Shown: positions 16,165 to 24,572 of the stretch, piece after piece
Position numbering within the stretch: position 1 is the stretch's first letter
Layout: the number at the start of each line of letters is the position of its first letter
Source: CAVTGO01 sp963734275
Lineage (GTDB): Bacteria; Actinomycetota; UBA4738; HRBIN12
NCBI GenBank assembly: GCA_963734275.1
Contig: CAVTGO010000017.1
Location: 62,001-126,000, forward strand
Direction of reading: 5' to 3'
DNA length: 64,000 nt
The notes under the pieces: generated by a model
The model's input: only the letters and a program-made list of their open reading frames with translations
Databases searched by the model: none
Told to the model about the DNA's origin: nothing
Position numbers and translations under genes: made by a program

Positions 16165-16931
16165 GCTCGATGCCCCCGCACGAAGTCAAGGACCGCCCGG
16201 TCGGCGCGCTCCGGCTGCTCGGAGTGGTAGAGGTGCCCGGCTCCCTCGAGCAACAGGAGCTCGGCCCGGGGGATCCGTTCCGCGAGCACGCGGGCGTTCG
16301 CCGGGTCGATGACCATGTCCTCTGCGCCGTGAAGGATCAGGGCCGGCACGGCGAGCTCGGGTAGCCGATCGAACGCGTCCCAGGCCTGCATCGCCTCCCA
16401 TTGTCGCCTCCGGCCCTCCGGATGCTGCGGTTGCGCCCGCCCGACGCGCAGGTCCTCTGCGACGTGCTCGGGATGGGCCGCGGCGAAGGCCGGTGCGTAG
16501 AGCTGCAGCCACGGCCGGTCCTTCGGGGCGCGGCCGGCGGACGGGATCGCGTGGCGCGGCCCGGCGTGCGTACATGCGAGGACCAGCGTCCGGGCGCGAC
16601 CCGGATGCGTGAGCCCGAGCTCCAGCGCCACCATCCCGCCGAAGGACTGTCCGTAGATGTGGGCGCGCTCCACCTGCAACTCGTCCAGCACCGCGAGGCA
16701 GTCCTGCACGAACGTGGTCATCGTCGCGGGGGCGTCGGGAGCCTCGGACTGCCCGTTGCCGCGGTGGTCGTAGGCGATCACGAACAGCTCGGCGGCGAGG
16801 TGCGGCACGTTCCGGCGCCAACCCGGCAGGTCGCCGCCCAAGCCCTCCAGCAGGACGAGCGGTTCCCGGCGCTGGTCGCCATGAGTCTCGAGGTTCAGAC
16901 GCGCGCCGTCGGGGCGTTCGACGAGCGCCAC
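16161..16931 (-). CDS. Alpha/beta hydrolase
   Basis: A 256-residue cytosolic alpha/beta hydrolase. It shows the oxyanion region LLEGLGGDLPGWRRNV, YDHRGNGQSEAP, the nucleophile elbow IYGQSFGGMVALELG (Ser at about 97), the acid LILHGAEDMVIDPANA, and the catalytic His in EGAGHLYHSEQPE near the end. The class includes esterases, lactonases and C-C hydrolases of the 3-oxoadipate enol-lactonase type; the substrate is not fixed by the sequence. The GTG at 16931 is the likely start because a longer frame would run into the cNMP-binding gene, 11 bases upstream. It lies in one transcript with the cNMP protein and the CysS-tail/GT2 gene. Confidence 0.85.
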   Translation of the reverse strand: MALVERPDGARLNLETHGDQRREPLVLLEGLGGDLPGWRRNVPHLAAELFVIAYDHRGNGQSEAPDAPATMTTFVQDCLAVLDELQVERAHIYGQSFGGMVALELGLTHPGRARTLVLACTHAGPRHAIPSAGRAPKDRPWLQLYAPAFAAAHPEHVAEDLRVGRAQPQHPEGRRRQWEAMQAWDAFDRLPELAVPALILHGAEDMVIDPANARVLAERIPRAELLLLEGAGHLYHSEQPERADRAVLDFVRGHRA

Positions 16932-16942
16932 GCGGAGCGGGG

Positions 16943-17362
16943 CTAGACCACCTCGCGCGAGACCGCTCGGAGCCGGCCGGCGACGGCCTCGAGCGTCTTG
17001 AGCGCGATGTTCGGGTGCTCCATCAGGAGGCCGCGGAAGACCCACCCGGTGATCCCCACCAGGCGAACGGGCGTGAGCGCCGTCACGGTCGCCGTGCGCG
17101 GGCCGCCGTCGAGGAGCGCCACCTCACCGAAGAAGTCGCCGGGCCCGAGCTTGGCCTTCGTGCGGCCGCCGATCGTCACTTTGCACTGCCCCTCCAGGAT
17201 CAGGAACAGCCCGATGCCCCGCTCGCCCTCCCGCGCGATCACGGTGCCCTCCTTGTGCGAGACCTCCTTCGCCGCGTGAGCGATGATCGCGAGCTCGCGC
17301 TTGGAGCAGCCGGAGAAGATGGGCACGTTCGCCAGCCTGGAAGGGATGTCGTGGTGGGCCAC
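16943..17362 (-). CDS. Stand-alone cyclic nucleotide-binding domain protein
   Basis: 139 residues with one CRP-type cNMP-binding domain and no helix-turn-helix. The phosphate-binding cassette region is GDFFGEVALLDGGPRTATV (about 75-93) with the conserved Gly-Glu and Arg. The flanking strands (REGERGIGLFLILEGQCKVT) and the C-terminal C-helix are present. Such proteins act as ligand-controlled subunits or as binders of partner proteins. The GTG at 17362 lies behind AAGGAGGA, a strong ribosome-binding site. It heads the transcript with the hydrolase and GT2 genes. A possible cAMP source in this window is the cyclase domain at 41371-42750, though that domain lacks a key Lys. Confidence 0.86.
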   Translation of the reverse strand: MAHHDIPSRLANVPIFSGCSKRELAIIAHAAKEVSHKEGTVIAREGERGIGLFLILEGQCKVTIGGRTKAKLGPGDFFGEVALLDGGPRTATVTALTPVRLVGITGWVFRGLLMEHPNIALKTLEAVAGRLRAVSREVV

Positions 17363-17458
17363 CTGCCGTCCTCCTTCCGCGCGAGGCCTACGCCCCGCTC
17401 GTGGGCAGGGCGGATCCTACCGCGATCGACCCCGGTGGCGCGAAGCTAGGATGGCGCG

Positions 17459-17623
17459 GTGAGCGAGCGACGCCGGTTCGCGGCCATGGTCGTCCTGTTC
17501 CTCGTGGGGTTCGGGCTGATCGTCCTCGCGTCCGCCGTGGACTCCACGTGGCCGCTGTTCGTCACGATCCTGCCCTACTCGGCGATCCCATGGCTCGCGG
17601 TCCGCGCCGACGACGAGCCGTAG
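17459..17623 (+). CDS. 54-residue membrane protein with two hydrophobic helices
   Basis: A GTG at 17459 opens 55 codons to TAG at 17621-17623. After a basic start MSERRRFAAM come the hydrophobic stretches VVLFLVGFGLIVLASAV (about 11-27) and WPLFVTILPYSAIPWLAV (about 31-48), and an acidic tail DDEP. The GTG stands exactly six bases behind a TAGGAT -10 box (17447-17452), the spacing seen at other leaderless genes in this window. A strong stem-loop follows 52 bases later. Two-helix proteins of this size may be subunits of membrane complexes or unknown regulators; no family is recognised. Confidence 0.65.
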   Translation: MSERRRFAAMVVLFLVGFGLIVLASAVDSTWPLFVTILPYSAIPWLAVRADDEP

Positions 17624-17674
17624 CCCGGTCGTCGCGAACCCCCGGTCGTCGCGAACCGTTGAGACCGCGACGCG

Positions 17675-17702
17675 GAAGGGCCCCGCCGAGGCGGGGCCCT
17701 TC
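17675..17702 (+). terminator. Strong GC stem-loop between the 54-residue gene and tRNA-fMet
   Basis: Arms 17675-17685 and 17692-17702 are perfectly complementary over 11 bp (the repeat continues inwards). It lies between converging transcripts, the small membrane-protein gene on + and the initiator tRNA on -, and probably ends both. No long U-tract follows on either side. Confidence 0.65.
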
Positions 17703-17715
17703 GATCGCTCCTTCG

Positions 17716-17789
17716 TCGCGGGGACGGGATTTGAACCCGTGACCTCTGGGTTATGAGCCCAGCGAGCTACCGGACTGCTCCACCCCGCA
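17716..17789 (-). tRNA. Initiator tRNA-Met (fMet), anticodon CAT
   Basis: 74 bases fold into a full cloverleaf on the minus strand: 7-bp acceptor stem, D-stem GAGC/GCTC, anticodon stem CTGGG/CCCAG around CTCATAA, variable AGGTC, T-arm ACGGG/CCCGT with TTCAAAT, discriminator A. The three G:C pairs next to the anticodon loop and the A11:T24 pair are hallmarks of bacterial initiator tRNA. CCA is not encoded. Position 1 is T facing G72, where initiators normally have a C1xA72 mismatch. Confidence 0.95.
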
Positions 17790-17833
17790 CGCCGATGCTA
17801 GCCGATGCGCTGTTCGGACGACAAGGACAGACG

Positions 17834-18253
17834 TCAGCCGATCGTGATCAAGCCGCTCATGCCGTAGGCGTAATGCCCCGGCAGGTGGCATCCGAACAGC
17901 AGCTGTCCGGCCTCGCCGAACGTGTAGGTCGTCGAGACGGTCTCCCCCGCGGGCACGGTCATCTCGCCCGGGCGCGGCGGGTGATAAGCCTCCGTCCCGT
18001 TCTCGTGGGCGAGCTGCACGCCCTGGTCGCCGAGGATGAACTCATGGTCGATCGGATCGGAGTTCTCCACGACGAACGTCACGGTCGAGCCCGGCTGAAC
18101 GCGGATCTCGGACGCATCGAAGGCGGAGTAGTGGATCCGGATCGCGACGGTGCGGGACTCGGTCCGCGCGGACGCGGGTGCGCACGCGGCGAGGGCCACG
18201 GCGGCGAGCGCCGCCGCGAGCCACCACCGCGTGCGCCGGGAGTGCACGGTCAC
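17834..18253 (-). CDS. Cupredoxin-domain lipoprotein (plastocyanin-like)
   Basis: 139 residues. The N-terminus WWLAAALAAVALAACAP is a lipoprotein signal with lipobox LAAC, so the protein is probably anchored outside the membrane. The rest is a cupredoxin: one copper His in PIDHEF (about 79-84), and the C-terminal ligand loop CHLPGHYAYGM with the exact C-x4-H-x4-M pattern of type 1 copper proteins. It is expected to carry electrons or bind copper at the cell surface. GTG 18253 overlaps the stop of the DUF2330 gene (GTGA). A second GTG two codons later cannot be excluded. Partner oxidases are not in the window. Confidence 0.85.
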   Translation of the reverse strand: MTVHSRRTRWWLAAALAAVALAACAPASARTESRTVAIRIHYSAFDASEIRVQPGSTVTFVVENSDPIDHEFILGDQGVQLAHENGTEAYHPPRPGEMTVPAGETVSTTYTFGEAGQLLFGCHLPGHYAYGMSGLITIG

Positions 18254-19338
18254 ACCGCCGGGCGGCCGACCCGTCGGCGCTCGACGGCGCCGGCGACGCC
18301 CAGGGCCACCAGCAGGGCGATCGCGGTCCACAGGGCGGGTGCCATCCGCTCCAGGTTGCCCGGCTGCGACACCGCGTCGACCTGGAGCCCGGCGGCGACG
18401 GGCGAGGGAGCCTCGGCGCCGCTCGCGTCCACTGCGAGGTCGTAGACGAGGTCGCCGGCCGCGGCGTCCACGGTCAGGTACGTGAGCCACATGCCGTCGT
18501 CCGGCAGCCACGTCATGCCCTTGTCCGAGCGGAGGTCGGCGAGCAGCGAGGTCGACGCAGGCGCACTCAGCTCCATCACGATGCCGGGCCGCTCACCGTC
18601 GGCGCGGATCACCGACGCCGCGTCGGCCGAGACCGGCGCGGGCAGCAGCGCAGGAGAGCGATCGGTGAGCAGGTAAACGTCGGCCTCGACGGGCGCCTCG
18701 GCTGCGGCGCCGAGGCCGAGGATGCGCAGCGGGACCCACGGGTTGGTGGTCGGGATCACGACGTGCACGGGCGTGCCGTCGCCCTCGGCGAGTCCCTGTT
18801 CGGCGGCGCGATCCGCATCGAACCGGATCGTCATGAAGATCGGGCTGCGCTCGGCGTAGAAATCGAGCACCTCGGGTGCGTCGGGAGGGAGGAGGAAGCC
18901 GTGTTCGCGGGCCCAGTTCCCGACGGCGGTGCCGCCGCCCTCGAGCACCACGATGTCGAGCGCATCGATCTTCGTCTTCAGGATGACCGTCGCGCGGTCC
19001 GCGGCCGGCGCGGCCTCAGCGGCGAAGAGGAGGCCGCCCGTCGGCTGCGGCTGCGTCTCCTGCACCAGCCGCTGGAGCGTCCAGTCGCCGCCTCGGATCA
19101 CCTTCGTCGGCACGCCGGGCAACGGGATGATCGAGCCGAACTCCCCCTCACCGCCCGCGAACTCGAACGACGTGACGTAGTGCTCGATGCCCTGGTGGTA
19201 CGCGGCCATCGTGGTGGTGCGCACGAGCTGGACGGTGCCGTTCGGCGCGACGAGGCCGCCACACGCGAGCGCGGGGCCGGCGATGAGCAGGAGGGACGCG
19301 ACGGTCGCCGTAGCGACGAGGAGCGTTCTCCGGAGCAT
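18250..19338 (-). CDS. DUF2330-family exported membrane protein
   Basis: A 362-residue protein with a Sec signal (LLVATATVASLLLIAGPALA) ending before ACGGLVAPNGTVQLVRTTTM, the conserved N-terminus of DUF2330. The mature part is an extracytoplasmic beta-rich domain of about 280 residues. One helix near the C-terminus (ALWTAIALLVALGVAGAV, about 335-352) and an arginine-rich tail anchor it. No enzymatic motif is known for this family. ATG 19338 has GGGAGGAA upstream. It shares a GTGA overlap with the cupredoxin, so the two are probably a surface pair. It is 68 bases upstream of the end of the UPF0182 gene, on the same strand. Confidence 0.82.
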   Translation of the reverse strand: MLRRTLLVATATVASLLLIAGPALACGGLVAPNGTVQLVRTTTMAAYHQGIEHYVTSFEFAGGEGEFGSIIPLPGVPTKVIRGGDWTLQRLVQETQPQPTGGLLFAAEAAPAADRATVILKTKIDALDIVVLEGGGTAVGNWAREHGFLLPPDAPEVLDFYAERSPIFMTIRFDADRAAEQGLAEGDGTPVHVVIPTTNPWVPLRILGLGAAAEAPVEADVYLLTDRSPALLPAPVSADAASVIRADGERPGIVMELSAPASTSLLADLRSDKGMTWLPDDGMWLTYLTVDAAAGDLVYDLAVDASGAEAPSPVAAGLQVDAVSQPGNLERMAPALWTAIALLVALGVAGAVERRRVGRPAV

Positions 19339-19406
19339 GAGGTTCCTCCCTCCGGTCGGGAACTGCGATCGCCCTTGGACGACCGTCCCGGAGGAGGGGT
19401 TCCCCG

Positions 19407-22277
19407 CTAGGGAGATGGGCTCGCGCTCGGGCTCTCCGACGGCGAAGGGGTCGGTTCGCCGCCGCCCGTGTCCAAGAGCTGCTGGATCTCGACGATGGCC
19501 GCCTGCGCGGCCTCGATCTCCGCCTGGTACGTGGCGAGGTCGCCCGCGGTGAGCGCGGCGTCGGCCGCGACGAAGTGAGCCGCGGCCTGGTCCAGCAGCG
19601 TCTGGATCTGCTGGTCGACGGTGCCCTCGGGCGGCGGCTCCTCGCCGTCGGGGGGAGGGACGGCCACGCCGATCGAATCGGCCAAGGCCTCGCGCAGCGT
19701 GTCGCCGAGACCGATCTCGGTCCCGTTCACGACGATGACGCGCTTGAGCTCGGGGATCGAGTTCTCCTGCCGGGCCTTCACGTAGACGGGCTGCACGTAG
19801 AGGAGGGACTCCTCGATGGGGATCACGAGGAAGTCCCCGAACAGCACGTCGGAGCCTGCCTGGCTGAGAAGGGTGCGCTCGGCGGAGAAGCGCGCGTCCT
19901 GGTTGATCCGCGCGAACACCTGTGTCGGGCCATCGACGTTGAGCCCAGACGGGAACTCGTAGCTCACGATCGTGCCGTAGTCCTCGCCCGCGTCGGAGTT
20001 GGCCGCCATCCAAGCGACCATGTTCTGCCGTTGCTGGGGTGTGAACGGGAGGATCAGCGAGAAGGACTCCTCGGCCTGTCCGGGCAGTCGCATGAGGACG
20101 TAGTAGGGGCGCATCGAGACCTCGCCCGACGTCGCAGGATCGTCCGGCAGCGCCCAGAAGTCCTGGTTGCCGTAGAACACGTCGGGGTCGGTCACGTGGT
20201 AGTTCGTGAACTGCTCCGCCTGCACTTGGAACAGGTTCTCCGGGTACCGGAAGTGCTCCACGAGCTCGGCCGGGGCGTCCTCCACCGGCGTGAACAGATC
20301 GGGGAAGGCCGATGCCCAGGCCATCACGATAGGATCAAACTCGTCGACGATGTAGTAGGTCATCGTTCCGTCGTAGGCGTCCACCACGACCTTCACCGAG
20401 TTCCGGACATAGTTCGCGTCCCCGGTGAGGCTCGGTGCGCCCTCCTGTGCCGGTGGTGAGGACACCTCTTCGAGGTCGAGCGGCTGCGAGTACGGGTACT
20501 GGTCCGTCGTGGTGTACGCGTCCCAGATCCACACGAGACGACCCTCGACCACGGCGGAGTAGGGGTCGGCATCGAACTGCAGGAACGGCGCGGCCTTCGG
20601 TACACGGACATGGATGTCGCGGTGGATCATGATCCGACTCTCACCCCGCACGAGGTCCGAGATCAACAGGTTGACGTCGCGGAAGCGCCACGCGAACAGG
20701 GCCTTCTGCATGATCCCTCCGACCGGGATCCCGCCCTCGCCCTCGTATGCGGTCGAGATCTGCTCCTGATCGTCGGCCGGCGTTCCCTGGTAGTCGAGCT
20801 CCTCTGCCCCCGATCCGACGACGACGAACGGCACTTGCTCGTCCTCGCCGTAGTACACGCGCTGCCCGTTGCCCTCGAGCGCCGGCTCCCCGATCGGCGG
20901 GATGTCTCGCAGGGTGAACAGCGGCTGGCCCTCCGACGTCGCCGTGTTGACCTGCGAGGCCGCGGCGCCGAAGCCGTGCGTGTAGACGAGGTGCTGGTTC
21001 TGCCACGTCCCTCCCGCGCCCGGGATGCCGTTCTGCGCGATCTCCCGGGCCGCGATCATCACGACGCGCCGCTCGCCGTCGATCACGTAGCGGTCGACGT
21101 CGATATCCAGGAACTCGTAGTACGAGCGGATCCGCTGAAGCGACAAGTAGTTCTCGATGAGGATGTCCGGACGCCACAGCCGAACGTTGGAGATCGTCGC
21201 GTCGTTGTTGCGGACGTCCTCCGCGGTCACCTGCTGACCAACCGGTCGCGGCTGCGACTCGATCCGATCCAATCCGAACGCGTGTCGTGTCGACTCGATG
21301 TTCCTAACGATGAACGGTTGCTCGCGCTGGAACTCCTGCGGCGCGACGCGGAAACGCTGCACGAACGCCGGGTACGCGCCACCGGCGATGATGGAGACGA
21401 GAGCGAGCAGACCGACGGCGATCACCGGAAGCGCCCATCCGCGAAGCCGGATGTTGACGAGGAACAGGATGGCGCAGGCGATCGCGATGAACACGAGGAT
21501 GCGCAGCGCCGGCAGCTGCGCGTTGACGTCGGTGAAGGAGGCGCCGGCCACGACCCCCCGCAGCGACGTGAGCAGGTCGAACTGGCCGAGGAAGTACCCC
21601 CAGGCTTTCGTGAGCATGATCAGACCGAGCAGAACCGACAGGTGCGCCTTCACCTGCGGCGTGACCTTCTCGCCGAGCGCCTGGGCCTGCGGGCGGATCC
21701 CGCCCCACAGGTAATGCGCCAGCGCCGTCAGGATCGTGATGCCGACGAGCGCCGAGAACAGCCACCCCTGCACGAACTTCAACCACGGGAGGCTGAAGAC
21801 ATAGAAGGCCGGGTCGCGGCCGAATAGCTCCTCGGGCGAGCCGAACTCGAGCCCGGAACCGTTGCGCCAGAGAAGGAACGTGCGCCATTGCGTCGTCACA
21901 CCGAAACCGACGAACAGCGCGAGCACCGCCGCGAACACCGGGATCAGCCACCACGCTTGAGGTTCGAACTGCATGCGGTAGCGCTCGATGATCTCCTGCT
22001 CGGGCGTGAGCGGGCGGAAGTGCGGCGTGATCTTCCGGACGATCCACAGGTTGGCATACAGGAGCGCGAAGAACACGAGCGCGAAGGAAACCCCGAGGAA
22101 GGCCTTGGTCCGGATGATGGTCCAGAACACCTGCGAGTAGCCGACCTCCCGGAACCACAGCACGTCGACGAAGAAGCCCGACAGCGCGGTGAACACCACG
22201 ACGACCGCGGCGACGGCAACCGCGATGCCGATGAGCAACCGGCGGCTGCGTGTGGGTGCGGGTACGCGAACGACCAT
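19407..22277 (-). CDS. UPF0182-family large membrane protein
   Basis: A 956-residue protein of the COG1615/UPF0182 family found in most actinobacteria (Rv3193c and Rv0064 in Mycobacterium tuberculosis). Seven or so hydrophobic helices fill the first 310 residues (for example RLLIGIAVAVAAVVVVFTAL and VFWTIIRTKAFLGVSFALVF). A very large extracytoplasmic domain follows, with the conserved IVRNIESTRHAFGLD and a Pro/Ser-rich tail ending in PSPSESPSASPSP. The biochemical role is unknown. It is followed upstream by the YlbL-type protease gene, as in mycobacteria, which supports a joint envelope function. Confidence 0.93.
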   Translation of the reverse strand: MVVRVPAPTRSRRLLIGIAVAVAAVVVVFTALSGFFVDVLWFREVGYSQVFWTIIRTKAFLGVSFALVFFALLYANLWIVRKITPHFRPLTPEQEIIERYRMQFEPQAWWLIPVFAAVLALFVGFGVTTQWRTFLLWRNGSGLEFGSPEELFGRDPAFYVFSLPWLKFVQGWLFSALVGITILTALAHYLWGGIRPQAQALGEKVTPQVKAHLSVLLGLIMLTKAWGYFLGQFDLLTSLRGVVAGASFTDVNAQLPALRILVFIAIACAILFLVNIRLRGWALPVIAVGLLALVSIIAGGAYPAFVQRFRVAPQEFQREQPFIVRNIESTRHAFGLDRIESQPRPVGQQVTAEDVRNNDATISNVRLWRPDILIENYLSLQRIRSYYEFLDIDVDRYVIDGERRVVMIAAREIAQNGIPGAGGTWQNQHLVYTHGFGAAASQVNTATSEGQPLFTLRDIPPIGEPALEGNGQRVYYGEDEQVPFVVVGSGAEELDYQGTPADDQEQISTAYEGEGGIPVGGIMQKALFAWRFRDVNLLISDLVRGESRIMIHRDIHVRVPKAAPFLQFDADPYSAVVEGRLVWIWDAYTTTDQYPYSQPLDLEEVSSPPAQEGAPSLTGDANYVRNSVKVVVDAYDGTMTYYIVDEFDPIVMAWASAFPDLFTPVEDAPAELVEHFRYPENLFQVQAEQFTNYHVTDPDVFYGNQDFWALPDDPATSGEVSMRPYYVLMRLPGQAEESFSLILPFTPQQRQNMVAWMAANSDAGEDYGTIVSYEFPSGLNVDGPTQVFARINQDARFSAERTLLSQAGSDVLFGDFLVIPIEESLLYVQPVYVKARQENSIPELKRVIVVNGTEIGLGDTLREALADSIGVAVPPPDGEEPPPEGTVDQQIQTLLDQAAAHFVAADAALTAGDLATYQAEIEAAQAAIVEIQQLLDTGGGEPTPSPSESPSASPSP

Positions 22278-22325
22278 GGCCTCGTCAGTCCGTCCGGGGG
22301 CGGCCAGCCTATCATCGACCCCCGG

Positions 22326-23318
22326 CTACGGGGTCGTCGTCGCCATGTCCTGCAGGAACGCGAGGGCGTCATCGAATGACGCCACCGGCACGAGCTCCAC
22401 CCCACGGTCCCCGACCGAGCGGGCACCGGCGAGGTTGTCCTCGGGTACCAGGAAGGCGATGGCGCCCGCGTTTGCCGCCGCGACGACCTTCTCCTCGATG
22501 CCGCCGATCGGGAACACGGTCCCGTCCAGCGCGATCTCCCCGGTCCCCGCGATCGTCGCGCCGCCCGTCAGGTCGCCGGGCGTCAGCAGGTCGTAGAGGC
22601 CGAGCGCCCACATCAGCCCCGCCGAGGGCCCGCCGATGTCGCCGCTCGCGATCTGCACGTCGAAGGGGAAGCTGTTGATCATCGAGACGCCGACGAGCGG
22701 CTCCTCGCGGCCGCCGCACGGCTCCCGGACCAGTCGGACGGTTTCGGGCTCGCCGTCCACCGTCACGTCGAAGGTCAGGGCACGCCCGGAGGGGACGGCC
22801 TGGATGGCGCGGCTCGCCTGCCGGTACGAGTCCACCTCGCGGCCGTCGATCGTGAGGATCCGGTCCCCCGGGAACAGTTCGCCGTCGGCCGCGCACCCTT
22901 CGACGACGCTCTCCACCAGCACGCCGTCGCCGTGCTCCCGCGGGTAGTCGGTCAGCTCCTCCAGCACCACCGAGGCTGCGTCGAGCTTGCTGGTGTCCAT
23001 CTGCGAGGTCGCACGCACCCGCTCCTGCTCGATCGACTCTCCCGGTGCGTAGACGTCGGAACGCGGCACGATCGTCCGGTCGGGGTCAAGCCATGCGCCC
23101 AGGACCCCGAGGGCCGTCAGCTGGTCGAACCGGACCGAGGTGAGGATGAACCGGCCGTCGGACTCGTAGCGAGGACTGTCCTCGAAGCGGATCAACGGCT
23201 CGACGTTGCGGGCCGGGCCCGGCCCGATAGCGTAGTACGGGAGGAAGACGGTCCCCGCCGCGAAGACGAGCGCCGCGAGCGGTAGGAACACCGCCCACCA
23301 CCGCCGAGAGCCGAGCAT
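22326..23318 (-). CDS. YlbL-family PDZ and Lon-type serine protease
   Basis: A 330-residue membrane-anchored protease. One N-terminal helix (WWAVFLPLAALVFAAGTVFL) precedes a PDZ domain (about 130-200, with FPGDRILTIDGREV) and a Lon catalytic domain. The Ser is in DIGGPSAGLMWALG (about 230) and the Lys in IGGIEEKVVAAANAGA (about 278), the expected Ser-Lys dyad. The family includes B. subtilis YlbL and Rv3194c. The ATG at 23318 stands six bases behind TACCAT, pointing to a leaderless message. It lies directly upstream of the UPF0182 gene, the conserved actinobacterial order. Confidence 0.93.
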   Translation of the reverse strand: MLGSRRWWAVFLPLAALVFAAGTVFLPYYAIGPGPARNVEPLIRFEDSPRYESDGRFILTSVRFDQLTALGVLGAWLDPDRTIVPRSDVYAPGESIEQERVRATSQMDTSKLDAASVVLEELTDYPREHGDGVLVESVVEGCAADGELFPGDRILTIDGREVDSYRQASRAIQAVPSGRALTFDVTVDGEPETVRLVREPCGGREEPLVGVSMINSFPFDVQIASGDIGGPSAGLMWALGLYDLLTPGDLTGGATIAGTGEIALDGTVFPIGGIEEKVVAAANAGAIAFLVPEDNLAGARSVGDRGVELVPVASFDDALAFLQDMATTTP

Positions 23319-23390
23319 CCCCCGATGGTACGGGCGGTGCTCACGTTCGATGGGAACCGGCCGGGGGTAGGCTCCGGTCGGAGTGAGCGC

Positions 23391-23708
23391 ATGAGATACG
23401 CGATCGTCCTCGTCCTGTCCCTGCTCGTCGGGGGCGGGGTCTACGTGTTCACACTGCGCTCCGGCCGAGCGGAGGCCGTCGCCTTCGGGTTCAACGACGG
23501 CGGCGCTTCGGGCGACCCGGCTGCGGAACCGGAAGCCGGCTACGCGTACCTGAAGGTGACGACCTCGAGACCCTCGGTCCAGGACCGCGTCCAGGGGTTC
23601 GTCGGCGTGGTCCTGCTCGTCGCCCTGTCGGCCACGGCGCTCGCCTTCGCGATCTACCAGATCGGACGCTTGATCAACGAGACGATCGAGAGGTTCCTGC
23701 AGCAGTAG
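23391..23708 (+). CDS. Small two-helix membrane protein of unknown function
   Basis: 105 residues with hydrophobic helices at the two ends: YAIVLVLSLLVGGGVYVFTL (about 3-22) and FVGVVLLVALSATALAFAIY (about 71-90). Between them is a hydrophilic loop of about 45 residues rich in Ala, Gly, Glu and Asp. The C-terminus, QIGRLINETIERFLQQ, is amphipathic. I recognise no family. A TAGGCT -10 box lies about 17 bases before the ATG. It is divergent from the YlbL protease and converges with the DUF1028 gene with no intergenic space. Confidence 0.6.
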   Translation: MRYAIVLVLSLLVGGGVYVFTLRSGRAEAVAFGFNDGGASGDPAAEPEAGYAYLKVTTSRPSVQDRVQGFVGVVLLVALSATALAFAIYQIGRLINETIERFLQQ

Positions 23709-24572
23709 CTACGACTCGATCTGCGGCGTGAGCTCGCGCAACTCGCGGAGCAACGTCTCTGAGATATGGTCGTCGTCGCGGAGCCGGCCCTCCATGTTCA
23801 ACCGGCCGGCGAACGCCGCGAGCGCGGCCCTCGTGTACGCGTCGAGCTCACCGGTCACAGGTCCCGAGTAATGACCGCGCACGGCGAGGCGCCGCTGGAT
23901 CTCGGACATGATCTCGGTCGTCGCCGGGAACAGTGGATCGTTGCGGACGAGGATCTCGCGGTCGTAGGTGGAGAAGACGCGGGCGAGCTCGGACGCCGCC
24001 TGCGGGTGGTCGTCCACTCGGATGTCTACGTAGCGATCGTTGCGACCCTCGTAGCCTCCGCCTTCGCGGACGACCAGGAGCGCGGCGGCCTGCCGGCCAC
24101 GCCGGTCGCCGCCCACGAGATCTCCAGCGATCAACGCCTGAAGCAGACGATCGACCAGGTCGCCGCCCGCCCGACGGAAGGCGTCCGCGATCGCCGCGAT
24201 GACCTCCTGTCCTACGAGGAGGTTCCCCTGCACGGCGAAACTCTCACCGGTCATGCCGCCGGACCACTCGGCCGCCTCGTTCCCGGTGAACGTCGCGGCC
24301 CGGCCCCGGGCGTCGACGATGCCCACCTGACGGAGCTCGCGTCCCTTGTCGCCCGCGAGGAGCCGGTCCAGCGTCTGGCGAGCGGAGAGACCGCTGGCCA
24401 TCAGCTCCAGACCCTGCGGACCGAAGTCCGTGTTCGCCCAGGACTGGGTGGCGACGGCGCCGGCGCCGGCGCCGGCCCACGGCACGACCGCGCCGACCGC
24501 GGGGAACTTCGAGGCGACCGCCACGCCCCAGTCCCCCGCTCGCGGGTCTGCCGCGACGATCGAGAACGTCAC
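23709..24572 (-). CDS. DUF1028 protein with C-terminal peptidoglycan-binding-like domain
   Basis: 287 residues. The N-terminal 200 match DUF1028, an Ntn-hydrolase-like family: TFSIVAADPRAGDWGVAVAS at the start, then GAVATQSWANTDFGPQGLEL, and GNLLVGQEVIAAIADAF. The C-terminal 70 residues (MSEIQRRLAVRGHYSGPVTG then ELDAYTRAALAAFAGRLNME) resemble putative peptidoglycan-binding modules fused to DUF1028 elsewhere. No signal peptide is seen, so how it would reach the wall is unclear. GTG 24572 overlaps the mreB stop (GTGA), so it is translated with MreB, which agrees with a wall-related role. Confidence 0.82.
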   Translation of the reverse strand: MTFSIVAADPRAGDWGVAVASKFPAVGAVVPWAGAGAGAVATQSWANTDFGPQGLELMASGLSARQTLDRLLAGDKGRELRQVGIVDARGRAATFTGNEAAEWSGGMTGESFAVQGNLLVGQEVIAAIADAFRRAGGDLVDRLLQALIAGDLVGGDRRGRQAAALLVVREGGGYEGRNDRYVDIRVDDHPQAASELARVFSTYDREILVRNDPLFPATTEIMSEIQRRLAVRGHYSGPVTGELDAYTRAALAAFAGRLNMEGRLRDDDHISETLLRELRELTPQIES

